A stretch of 64,000 nucleotides of DNA from Zasmidium citrigriseum (lineage: Eukaryota; Ascomycota; Dothideomycetes; Mycosphaerellales; Mycosphaerellaceae), in NCBI GenBank assembly GCA_002786025.1, contig NHNW01000004.1, forward strand, positions 1,116,001 to 1,180,000, written 5' to 3'. Of this stretch, positions 26,701-37,483 are shown in pieces (position 1 is the first letter of the stretch; each line of letters starts with the position of its first letter). The position numbers and the translations under genes were made by a program. Below the pieces are notes generated by a model. It searched no databases and was not told the DNA's origin. It saw only the letters and a list, made by a program, of their open reading frames with translations.

Positions 26701-27480
26701 GGAAGAGGACTATAGTTTAATCCGCCTTAAACTTTGTTAGATAGTCGCGGTAGCTTAGTAAAGGTTATACGTATATACGTAAGAACTACTAATCTAGAAT
26801 TATAGTAGGTAGGGGGGCCTTATCTTCTTTAAAGACTTAGGTAGCTACCTTACTATAAGATAGATACGAGCGACCTACTAGCTAGCTAAGCTAGGCCTAG
26901 TAATCGACGCGGTAGGCTACTAGTATAAGTACGGGACCGAGATTATTAATAAGGTCGTAAGTAATTAGTAAGTAGGGAAAACGGCTAACTATAGAGCGTT
27001 AATAGTAATTCTAGGGGCGAGGACTATTAACTATACGAGATAAGCGATTATAGTAAGTATAGGATAGGTAGAAGCTAGTAGGAGGCGGGAAGATTCTATC
27101 GTATTAATAAAGACTAGACGGAAGGCGAAAGGTAGAGTAAGCGGCTTCCGCTATAGAAAGATACTACTTCCCGTAAAAAGTTACGGCTTCTAGGTAAAGG
27201 TCGCTTCCTAAGGTTCTAGTATTTACGTTAACGTTACTACGGAAGCGCGTAATAGCTAGTATAGGTAATAGATATTAGAGGGCGGGAAAAAGATATTCGT
27301 TAGAGTCGATCGACGCGCTACTAGTCGAATCGAGATTAGAGGGCTAGATTAGGCTAATAGAATAGTCTAGGTCTATTAAGGCTAAGTAGCTTAAAGATTA
27401 TCGGTATACGGAAGTTTAGCTAGCGCGCGTCGATAAGGGGTTTATTAAATACTAGGGGGTAAACGCTAGTATCGAATTAG
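23750..27480 (-). pseudogene. RIPed Ty3 gag region
   Basis: Between the 5' LTR and protease, the minus strand has long stretches free of non-RIP stops, including a gag-like helical segment near 25,260-25,380 (KDPANFVETIIRLI). A short Tyr-rich cluster near 24,060 (SYKY-VYNFAADS) could be a zinc knuckle whose Cys and His codons have been changed to Tyr. The assignment rests mainly on position; exact borders are not visible. Confidence 0.6.
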
Positions 27481-27536
27481 CTAGAGGCGATTCTACTAGT
27501 TAGAAAAAGATTCCGGTACTTTCTTAGCTACTAATT

Positions 27537-27639
27537 TAGTATAGACTAAATAGTAATACTCTTATATTATATTATTATATATATCTATCTACCTATAAAG
27601 CTAGGAAGCTATATAGGCTAGCTACTACTACCCGTAATA
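27537..27639 (-). repeat. Ty3 element 5' LTR
   Basis: This 103-bp repeat matches 13,613-13,715. Just inside it the minus strand reads tagtagctaagaaag, which could be a RIPed tRNA primer-binding site (TGG to TAG). The tRNA species cannot be told. Confidence 0.9.
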
Positions 27640-27644
27640 ATTCC
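27640..27644. repeat. Target-site duplication, right (attcc)
   Basis: Identical to 13,608-13,612 and directly next to the right LTR. Its survival unchanged is helped by the lack of CpA/TpG in the word. Confidence 0.9.
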
Positions 27645-30350
27645 CTCTAATATAGGAACTCGGTAAAACGACCTTAGAGAAGCCTAGGTCCTTAATATCC
27701 TTCGGCGGTTCTTAACTAGCGTCTACGACTATACGTAGGCGGTAGACTATAGCCTTACTATCTAAACCTTAAGGACGACGTACGCTATAATAGATAAAGG
27801 GCTACCTTACGTTATTAAGTCGCTCGTTTATAGCCCCTATAAGCGTATATCCTCTATCTATCTTAGCTACGATACTATAGCCGTTCTAGTTTATATCTAC
27901 TAACTAACCTCGCGCCTTAGCGTTATCGTAGGCCTTAAGGAAGTTAGATATTTTTTAGTAGGTCTCGGCCTAGATCTTATCTTAATAGTTAAGGTACTAT
28001 AAGACGTTATTTAGGTTAATAGTAGCCTATACGTCTACTATAAGCTACTAGAAGAGCCTCTACGCCTAGAAGATAGTTAGGAAGTAATCGTTATATTTAT
28101 AGATTAAGTATTACTAGTAGTTACGTAAGGTAACGTTCCGGTTACGTTCGTTATCCGTTAATAGCTCCTAGAAATACCCTAGCTCGCCTATTACCTAGAG
28201 GAGTATATAGTATAGTAGCTAGTACTATAGACTAAAGTAGTAGATCTTCTACGAGAAGGATATTCTCTCGTCCTTATCCTATATAGATATAAGGACGTCG
28301 CGATACTCTCGAAGCTAATATAAATTATACTCCTTAGCGATATAGGCTACCTAGCTATCCTCTAGCGGCCTAAAGGAGCGACGTATCGTCTAGCTATTAT
28401 ACTAGATCTCGAAAGTAGCTACTCGTAGGTATACTCGACTCTCCTCGAGATTCGTATTAAATATCTCGTAAGCGGGCTTTAACTACTAGTATAACTTATT
28501 CGACTCGCGTAAGTAGGTATCTAGTTCGCGTAAGATACTTACGCGTAGGTATAGGAATTAGCTAGACTAAGTCGTAGTAGCGTACTCTAGGTTATAGAAC
28601 TATAACTATACGTACTAGGACTCGCTATTATTAGAGAAAAAGTTCTTCCCTAGATAATAGTATTCGCTATAGACGGTTACTAGTATATTTATCTTCGCTT
28701 ACTAGTCCCTATTAGCTATAAACGATATAAAGGCTATAGCGGCGTTATACTTACGGATTCTCCTCTAGAAGTAGCGGGTATCTATATCGTCGCTAGTTAT
28801 TAACTATAATATCCTCTCTAGAGGCGGTAGTACTAGTAGTATATTAGGAAAACGCCCGTTACTATAGTATTTCTAGAATAGTAGCTTCTTCTTAGACGAC
28901 TTCGCTATACGCTTATCGAGGAAATATTTAGTATTATAGTATTAATAAACGTACGTTATTATACTAATATTATAGACCTTAACCTAGCGTAGGAGGTCTA
29001 CGCTACCTTATAATAGCGCTCGAGTCGAAGTATTAGACCCTTAATCTAGGATAGCCTCTATAATATATAATCTCTCTTCCTTATTAGTAGGTAGTAGTAA
29101 TACTATAATAGTATAGCCTAAGTAGAGCTAGAACGACCTAAACCTCTACTACGGGAATCTATTAGTAAGCCTTTCTACTACTTCCTTATTAACGTAGGGG
29201 TCCGTAGGAAGTTCCCGCTATATAGCTACGTTAGGCGGAACTAGATTTCCCTCGTCTATATTAATTAGATCCTTATTAGGCTCGCTAGCCTTATCGTCTA
29301 TACTAATATCCTCTAAGATCGTAACTTTATTAAATACGTTATTACGCTCTATTAATAGTTCCTCTAAAATAGACGTAGAAATCTACTTAGCCTTAGCTTT
29401 ACTTACGCGAGCCTACTCTAGCGTCTCTAGCGTAGGTTCCTATAATATACGCCCGATTAGACTCGACGGTATAGCTATTAGTATTCCTAAGACGGTAGAT
29501 CTAGCTATATCGTCTAGATATTTAGCTTTAGCGTTTATTAATCTACGTTCGGTAGATATAGTTCTAGATATATCGTCTTAAATCGTAATTAAATTATTAA
29601 GCTTTATAGGATTATAGGTTCTAGCTTCGTATATATTATCTTTTCTATTACTCGTAGCTATATCGAATAGACTAGCTACCGCTGTATATAATAAAGGAAT
29701 CGAGCTAGCTATACTTAGAAGTATAGCCCTAGTATTTATACTAGTACTAAATAGAACTAGAGGCGTACTAGTAGTAGAATCTCGTATATTACCGCTCGCG
29801 GTCTCGACGTCTTTAGAAACTATAACTAGTACGAACTTAAATAAGCGGCCTAGCGGTCGCCTTCTAATATATACCTTATATATAGTACTTAAAGGCTTTC
29901 CTTTTAGGGAGGTACCTATATCTACTATAGTTAAGTTCTAGGTATAATATTATTAGTATTCGAACGAACGACCTCCTTCTTTCGCCTTTTAACGGTTACT
30001 CTAGTACTCCGAATAATACGTAAGTACTCGGTTATTTACTCTAAGAGCGATTAGTAGCCCTTCTAGTAGGCGGGAGTACGCTTTATAAGTACGCGTAGTT
30101 ACTATAAATCGTTAACGTTAGGAAAGAGATAGTTAATAGTAAATATATACTCTTACTTAGATTTATAGTACCTTTAGCGAATAACGGCTAGGGATCTCGA
30201 GAACTCCTAATATCTAGACGTAACTATAGAGACGACGGAGACGATAGAGATAACGGAGACGCTACTTTAGTTATAGTACCGTTAATATTAATATAACCGC
30301 CTCTCTTCTTCCTCCTATTATTAGTCGTAGGCGGTATAGGTAGAGCCTAC
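27645..30350 (-). mobile_element. Helitron remnant, N-terminal part
   Basis: The minus strand carries a long frame that leads into VVLPSSYIRGN at the Ty3 insertion point and resumes as RQIYQLYEDS at 13,612, matching the conserved LPSS...QLYQDA block of Helitron N-domains. Upstream readable parts include NGYSIVAKIDRGYTLIGAINE (near 27,830). The beginning of the protein (about 30,300) is uncertain, and Helitron termini (5' TC, 3' hairpin and CTRR) were not found. Confidence 0.7.
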
Positions 30351-33090
30351 TTCTAGGATAGAGTCTTCGGAGCTATTACGATTATATTAAATATTATAAA
30401 GATATAAAAACTAAATCGAATATACGTCCGACCTTTAGGTATAAGAGTATAAATCGTACCTTTTAGATCGTAGCGTAGCGAGAGTAGAATAACCGACGAA
30501 TTCGACCCCCTATTATCTAATAAACTTAGGGAGCTATTCGTAAGGGGAAAATCTATATAATTTCGCTCCGCGTCCTCTAAGATAGCGGTTTTCGCCTAGA
30601 GTATTAGGGAGAGCCTAGTACGACTATATACTATCTAATAGTACTAGATTTAGACTAATCGAATAACTACGATAACTCTATTCCTCTAGAGCTAGGTAAA
30701 AGGAACCTAACGATCTCCTAAGAATCGATTATCGTCTCCTTAGGTATACGCTAACCGCTTACTTCTATACGTAAAATAGAGTAACGCGGCGTTAGAAGAT
30801 CTAGTACGACTCGCGAGCGCTAGACGCTACTAATAGATATAGAGTATAGAACGCCTAGCTAGATCCTACTACTATCTTTATAGACGAGGGTTATATTCGC
30901 GAAACTATATAGATATTAGAATAGGGATTATAGGCTTCGCTTATCTAGCTCCTCTATAACGTCTAATAATACTCTTTAAACTTTCGAGTAAGTATATATA
31001 TACGAGATATCTAATCGCTATATTCCCTTTAATATACTATAGTAGCTTTCGCGGTTCTAGTATAGATCGAGAAGTAGGCTATAGAATTAATTACTAATTT
31101 AGAGGTAGTACGAAGTACTTAGCTATATATTACTCGTCCTACTAGAGGCTAGTATAATAGAGCTAATAGCGCTAAGGCGTACGATCTCGCCCTCGATAGT
31201 AGCTACTTACTTTACGTACTCGCTAAGCTACTATCTCCTTTAAGTAGCTTAGAAATATCGATAATACTATAATAGAAGATAACTTCTAGATAAGGAGACT
31301 CGTCGTACGTAGTAAAACGATCGAGACTCGTATTCGATAGACTATAAGAACTCGGTTAAGAGTAATAACCGCTACTACTTAAGACTAAGACTTAGCGCTA
31401 AAGAGTAGATAGAAAAGGGTAAGATTCGTCGTAAAGTCCCTCGAGATTATCTATACTACTATACTACTTACCTACGTACTCTAGGATAGGTTAGGAACTA
31501 AAAGTGTATTTAATAGGATTACTTATAGCTAGGCTAGCGCTACGATATTATTAGGCTACTAGATATATACTATTATATATCGATAGGGAGATAGAGTAGT
31601 ATTAAGCTCTTTACGAGCGTACTAGTAGCTTCCTACTAGGCTAGTCGCGCCTTCTTTAGTCGCGCTCCCTATAGTTATATAGTAGCGTATAGACGTCGCG
31701 CTCGCTTAAAACCTACTACTTAGAACTTTTCCTTTTCTCTCTACTACTACTACCTAACTACCCTATCTATTACGTATAAGATAGACTATATCGCTAGCTA
31801 AAGATTATAAACTTTATACGTAAAGAACGCTTTATACGTAGATTACGCTAATACTATCGAGTCCGTACTAACTACTACGCTAGTACTACGTCGCCTAATT
31901 ACGCGTACCTTACCTAGTATAAGTACTATCTATACCTTCTCTATCTCTACTAAGTCTATACTCCTTCGATAGTCTACTCGAGGACTCTAATATCCTAATA
32001 TATAGCGCCCTAAGTCTACGCCTACCTACTATAATACCTATACTATACTTCGCTAAAGACCTATTAGACGAATAGAGGACGTATATAGATATCCTACTCG
32101 TATAGCCTATAAGTAGTATTCGCTAAGCCGCGGAGAAGGTTAGTACTATAGAGGTTAGAATAGCTTACGAGTCGTATCGCGCTATCTTTATCGTTCGAGC
32201 GTAAGGCCGTCTTATCTTTATTATTAGCCTATATAAAACCTTAGAATATAGCTATAGTATAGTCGAGTAGAGCGAGCTAGAGGATACGTTTAATACCTAT
32301 AGCTTCTATACTACGCTCGAACTCTATAATATTACTAAGGTTAACTTCTTCTAAGAGTTCTCTAGTATTAAATTATACGCTAATATATTCGAGAAGATTA
32401 TAAAAGTATTCTAGGGCTAGTAGCTTAAGGAGGATATATACTATTATAGTATTTAGGAGGAGATAGTAGATAAGAGAAAGAGATAATATACTCCTTATTA
32501 GCGTAGAAGATAGAGCTCTAGCGAGAGAAGAAGGATATTAATAGCCCTATCGCCTCCCTTCTACTCTACGTCTTTCCTATACTATACTCTCCTCCTCCTT
32601 CGAGCGTCTCTAATATCGTAGATATTACTTATCTTAATAGTATACTCGATATAAGTAGCTTACTACTAGCTATCTCTACTACTAGTAAAGATACCTACTA
32701 CTATCGCTATAGATCTCTCGTCTCCCGAATTACGCTCTATCTCTTTCTAGATACTACCTACCTATAAGATACTACCTACTAGAGTATAGTCTATATATAG
32801 CTCTATCTCTACTACTCTATCTCTAGGAGCCGCTTATATACCCTAGGCTATCTATACTTATCTCTATATTCCTAAGCCGCTCTCTACGAATCTCTACTAA
32901 GCCTAGGTCGTCCTAAAACGACTACGGCTACTACGGCTAATAGTACGTTTACTATCGCTAGCTATTCTAACGATCTCGTCTAGTCCTAGAGTTCGCTTAT
33001 TCGCTAGCTTTACTAGAGGGAAAGAGAAATAGAGTAGTATTCGAATCTATAGTAGCGCGTAGCGTATAAAGATAGTTATCGATAATTATC
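30350..33090. mobile_element. Unassigned RIP-saturated repeat DNA, right flank
   Basis: Same extreme depletion of CpA/TpG as the rest of the cluster. Short protein-like stretches are present (for example about 32,250-32,400 on the plus strand), but none is diagnostic. The last part (about 32,470-32,990) matches the block at 460-1,130. The RIP signature stops abruptly near 33,090. Confidence 0.6.
32470..32990 (+). repeat. Dispersed direct repeat, right copy
   Basis: Counterpart of 460-1,130, sharing gcgtagaagatagagctcta and most of the following 350 bases, then an internal deletion before similarity resumes at ctacggctaatagtacg. It lies within about 100 bases of the RIP boundary. Confidence 0.55.
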
Positions 33091-35020
33091 GCTATTGTCG
33101 CTATTGTCTATGTATTTGTATGTTAAGTAACGGGAAGAAGGAAAACGAAGGTGTGTGCGTTACCGCGGCGTCCCACGGCTTTGTGGTCCCACCGGTTTGG
33201 ACGTGCCAAGATTGGGATTTTCCCTTTAGACTTGATCGAGGCCGAACCGCGAACTGTACAGGATCTAAAGGCTTGATGCTCCTTCTGTGTTTATTACGAG
33301 AAACATTTCCGTGCTCAATGAGGAATCGACAAGGCCTATACCACGTCCTTCTTGACCAGACTACTGTTTGCCAGATGAGGCATCTCTGGACTTCAGAAGC
33401 CACTAACGTCATGTCCCTCGTGACATGCTGAAAATCATTGATAGGACCTCGAGGATCTCCTCATCGCCAACGCAGTCTGTAGTCTGGCGCAGTGGTTCCT
33501 GTTCATGGACTCGGACACAACGTAGTATCGGCCGAGAGGATCGGACAACACACAGCATCTCACACCTGGGCACGATTAGCAATGGATGCATCGACTAGAC
33601 GAAGTTCGACCTGTCAGCCACTATTGGGAGAAAGAGAGGAGCCGCATTGCTAAAAGAGCAAGTCCGTGAAATCGGAGAATGAGTGGAGATCTCTTCTTAG
33701 TCAGGACGTTCTGTGAGCGGCTCTGAGGACGGACTTTGTGAGTTCTCGCAATCCACACAAGAGGTCTGCTTGTGTTGATGCCCATCCTGTCTTCGAGCTT
33801 TCGACGACCTGGAACCATCACTAATTGTTGGTCCTGTCGTTGTACAATGAGCCGTCGACTACCTTCCTTCTTCCGCTCAAACTAGAACGTTGGCTCTCTC
33901 TACGAGAGCACGCGACTCTAAGCTATCGAAGGGCTTGTTACACTCTTAGGCCTTCTCGAGAAAGTTAGGGATTGCAAGAGGCATCTTCCACCTTGACCGG
34001 AACACCGAGTGTACGTACAGGCTTCTCCCCGGGCAGGGCTACTCACCGCGCAGGATGCCGTACGTGCGTGGGAAACATCTTGTTTGTTCCCAATGCTTCG
34101 AGATGCTACGATATGTGACGACGTCTGGTCAATCATTTCACACAGACTCAATGGCGTGCAGACTTGCCTGTGCAATGGAGGCGTCTTTTGCATAGGACTT
34201 GAATGAAGATTTGGGCATTGGGCCAGCCAGCCATGATGGCACTGGGTGTGAGTCCGGGTATAGCGGTGATGCTGGCACCATTCTTCCGAACATGGGCACT
34301 ATCATCGACATGGTCATCGTATAGGCGCAGGAGTGCATTTTCATTGTTTTCCTCGGTGATCTGTATGTATGTCATCATCCTAGTAGACTTCCTCTCCCGA
34401 TTCCTCGACGGGACTCTTCCTCCGTATTCGTTCTAACAAACCTGCTGGAAATGGCCCTATTTTCTGCTCAAGACGGGACGTCGGCATGCTGTCGACGCTC
34501 GAAGCCTGTCATTCCGGCCATGTCTATACCAAGGCATCCACGTCGAGCAGCCTCTGTCAATGGCAAAATATGATGACGGTGGTTAGCCGCTGCGCGAACT
34601 TCGGTCAGACAACCTCGCCGGGTGGGTCCGTGTGCAACTTTAAACACTGGGCAACTCCCGTCGACATACAAAGCAGGCACGCACGAATCTCACCTTTTGA
34701 ATGCGAGCCTACAGCCTCCTCAGCAGCACATCACCTCATCACACCGCGCCGCCAGCCTCATCCCGCCTCCCACGTGTGTCCGCCGCACGCTCTGACGCCC
34801 GGCTTCCCTGCTCGCTTGGATCCCGGTTACTGGCACAGCATATTATCCGAGCGTCGACTTCTGGCACGAGATTTTGGCTGGAGACTCTCGAATTTGGCTG
34901 CTCAGGATGTGCGTTTAGGAGTGGATGCACACGGATACGAAGAGCCGCGCGCACCCGGTTGCCGACTCATCGGCCTGACGACCGCGACTTGCTCTCTTCT
35001 CATCACCTCTCACGCCCGCA
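33091..35020. other. Gene-free boundary zone
   Basis: Normal base composition returns here, with abundant CpA and TpG. I see no convincing gene in about 1.9 kb. Open frames of up to about 200 codons near 34,490-35,110 have no family resemblance and overlap the start of the next gene. The only structured item is the 149-bp dispersed repeat at 33,861-34,009. The last few hundred bases should hold the promoter of the Zn2Cys6 gene. Confidence 0.5.
33861..34009 (+). repeat. Dispersed 149-bp repeat, intergenic copy
   Basis: Starts accttccttcttccgctcaa and ends aacaccgag. It aligns nearly end to end with 41,451-41,598, at roughly 80 percent identity by eye, in the same orientation. The other copy sits wholly inside an intron of the amylase gene. 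This copy is not in any gene I can define. Confidence 0.7.
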
Positions 35021-37306
35021 ATGGAAGCCAGAGCCATGGAGGGGACAAGCATGCCCCAGTCGCCGGCCGATGCGACGACAGCGCCGCAGACCAGCACGCC
35101 CGATAGCGACAAACTCAAAAGGAAACGCCAGCCCAGAAACAGTGCCTGTCAAGGGTGTGCGGCGCTGAAGATGAAGGTGCCCAAGAACGCGCGCGCCACC
35201 GACGAGAGGACGTCCAGACTGACAGTGCGCATGTAGTGCATATCGACCCCCAATGGCAAGTGCGAGAGGTGAGTTAGTTCGCTGCAGCAGTCGTGATTGG
35301 ATTCGCGCAACCCATTCGTCGGATATTGAGTTACACTTAAACGGTCCCGGTCACGGTTGTCACTACCCGATATCTCAATCACATGCCAGCCTCGTGCCTT
35401 GGGTCCTCGCTCATCAAATGCGAAACGTCTGTCTCCATGAAGCACTCCGATCCCCTCTAGCTTTCATCATGAGCTTGGTGCCCTGCCCCGTTCGCAGACG
35501 TCCCCTGCGATGTATTCTATTGCTCTCTTGCCGAGCCAATAACTGTAGACGACTGACCATGTGCATGCAGATGCAATCGTATGGACAGGGAGTGTCTCCC
35601 TGCGGTACCAAAGCCACGAAAGCGACGCACAGAGAGTGCCGTAGGGGCGGAATCAGAACAAGGCATGTCGCTGCTGGAGTTCGCAGGGCCCTCGACAAGT
35701 TCAACAGCTCCACCGCCACCGCGATTTGATCCGACTCGTCCAAAGGAGGCTGATAGAGCAACGGCCGAAAGAAGCTTTCTGCTGGAACGACATGACTTGT
35801 CCCATGTTGACAGCAAGTCATTCGTACAGCTGTTTCGCCAGGGTCTTGGCAATATCCTGGTAAGTTGATGTCGCCCTCCTATTTAACTTGCTTGGATCCG
35901 CCAGTTTGGTTTGGAAGCTAGTAGTTGTTGTACTCGAGCAGCTCCAGCTCTCGAGCCTTGGTCAGCGCCTTGACGTTCGGCATCTACAGCGAGACACTAC
36001 ATCACGATGGAATGCCCGTTTGCTAACGCCGCCTCTCTAGGCACTCGAGGACCTCCTTTACGGCGTCGACTTCAACTTCGTGAGCAGCTCTTTCACCATC
36101 TTTCGACAGCTTACGCCGCACTTTCCTTTCGTTGAGCTGTCTCCCGGCGCCGATGTCATTTCCATGGTCGCCCAGCGACCCGTTCTCACGCTGGCAATAT
36201 GTACAGTGGCATCAGCTGCGTATCCAGATATCCAAAGCCGGCTCAGCCAGGCCTTCCAATACGCCCTTTCGTCGAAGGTGATCCTAGGCAGCGAACGCAG
36301 TATGGACCTGTTGACGGGTCTACTGGTTTACCTGGCCTGGCACCACCACTACATGTCGCAGCCACAAGTCTACCAACAGCTCTACCTGTTAGCTGGTCTA
36401 GCAGCCGATTTGGGACTGTACAAACCGAGGCTGGATCCGATTGACCCTCAAAGCGCGTTGGAGCGGGATCGCGCATTCGTAGGATGTTACTACCTTTGCA
36501 GTGGGCTCTCTCCCGCTGGACTCGATAAGCCAAATCCGCTACGATGGACTCACAACCTGCGAACAAGCGCCGAGAACGCCTCGATAGCCGGCACCTTACC
36601 CTCAGATCGCGGTCTAGTCGCCATCCTCGAGCTGGCACATGCGATGGACGAGATGGAAGAAAGCGTAAGGCACGACGTCGTTTCTCAATACGCCAACCCA
36701 TTGCCATACGTTGATCTCCAGACCAGAGCAACCAGCCAACGCCTCAAGGCACTGAAAAGAGAACATCCTTCCATCGCCAGCTTCCTCGGGTACGAAACAG
36801 CGACGATACACATCTACCAGAGATTTCTGCGGATCAGCGAGACACCAGACCACCCCGTCCTCATTCAGTGTGCTTGTGCTATCAAAGAGTACTTCGACGA
36901 TTTCCTCTCCCGGCCACCGGCGTTGCTGCACCAGATCAGCATCATCGACTGGTCAAACCTTCTTGAGATCCTTGTGCTGATGGCCAAGGTGTCCAAGCCT
37001 CAACCCAACACCAGCAGCTGGGAAGCCGGTGCCTTGACTTCGATGCTCCAACCCGAGATAATACTGGACAGGATCTGGAGCCACGCCAACTCAGCGCCTG
37101 CCAATGACCGGCTATCCCCACGAAACGAGCCCCTTTTGCAGTCACTACGGAGGATCTGCGATGGCGTCAAGCGTCTCCTGGCCGCTGCTCAGCAAGGTTC
37201 GGATGGGAAGTTCAGAGCCGCAGAAGGAGGTGGGTTCGACGTCTTTAGATCTTACGGGACTGGCGTTCTTGATGCGAGTTTTCTGGCTGCATTGACGGGA
37301 GCATGA
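35021..37306 (+). CDS. Zn2Cys6 transcription factor with fungal middle homology domain
   Basis: I place four exons: 35,021-35,176, 35,237-35,268, 35,571-35,859 and 36,041-37,306, giving 580 residues. Splicing rebuilds a perfect binuclear cluster C-x2-C-x6-C-x7-C-x2-C-x6-C at residues 43-71 (CQGCAALKMKC...CERCNRMDREC); two introns cut through it. A basic linker (PKPRKRR) follows. The 422-residue last exon carries the fungal-specific transcription factor domain, with hydrophobic helices such as LLTGLLVYLAWHHHY and QLYLLAGLAADLGLY. It should bind CGG-type promoter elements as a dimer in the nucleus. It runs tail to tail toward a maleylacetate reductase 177 bp away, so it may regulate aromatic catabolism, though this is inference. 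Intron 2 is long (302 bp) for this genome. Confidence 0.85.
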
Positions 37307-37483
37307 GAGAAGTATTCGGAGTTTGGAAGGGTGGGATTGCATGCATGACGGAAGAACTTGTACAACATTGGGACGGCCATGATGGAGTTCTTGAGATTCA
37401 AGCAAGCATGAGGCATTTGTCATAAAGAGTAGACAAGAAGACAAAAACGATGGACGGCATTACGAAGCGGCGCTGTAGAGGTT

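Larger units (their letters stand above)
13613..27639 (-). mobile_element. 14.0-kb nested Ty3-type LTR retrotransposon
   Basis: Two 103-bp direct repeats (13,613-13,715 and 27,537-27,639) bound the element, with identical 5-bp flanks attcc at 13,608-13,612 and 27,640-27,644. The LTR edges read TA...TA, as expected from TG...CA after RIP. A purine tract (gcaggggggagtt on the minus strand) abuts the left LTR, fixing transcription to the minus strand with the 5' LTR on the right. Internally it carries gag, aspartic protease, reverse transcriptase, RNase H, integrase and chromodomain in Ty3 order, then about 4.4 kb of extra open frame. At 14 kb with only 103-bp LTRs it is much larger than common fungal Ty3 elements of about 5-8 kb. 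It lies inside the Rep region of a Helitron. Confidence 0.9.

Noticed and set aside
1..33090. Possibility that the region is artificial, low-quality or mitochondrial sequence
   Set aside because: Recognisable RepHel, Ty3 pol and matched LTRs with target duplications show real nuclear transposons altered by RIP.
1..33090. Centromere or subtelomere
   Set aside because: Repeat-rich RIPed DNA fits either, but no telomere repeat, satellite array or chromatin evidence is visible in the sequence.
34486..35106. 206-codon plus-strand frame
   Set aside because: It overlaps the well-supported start of the Zn2Cys6 gene in another frame and has no domain resemblance.
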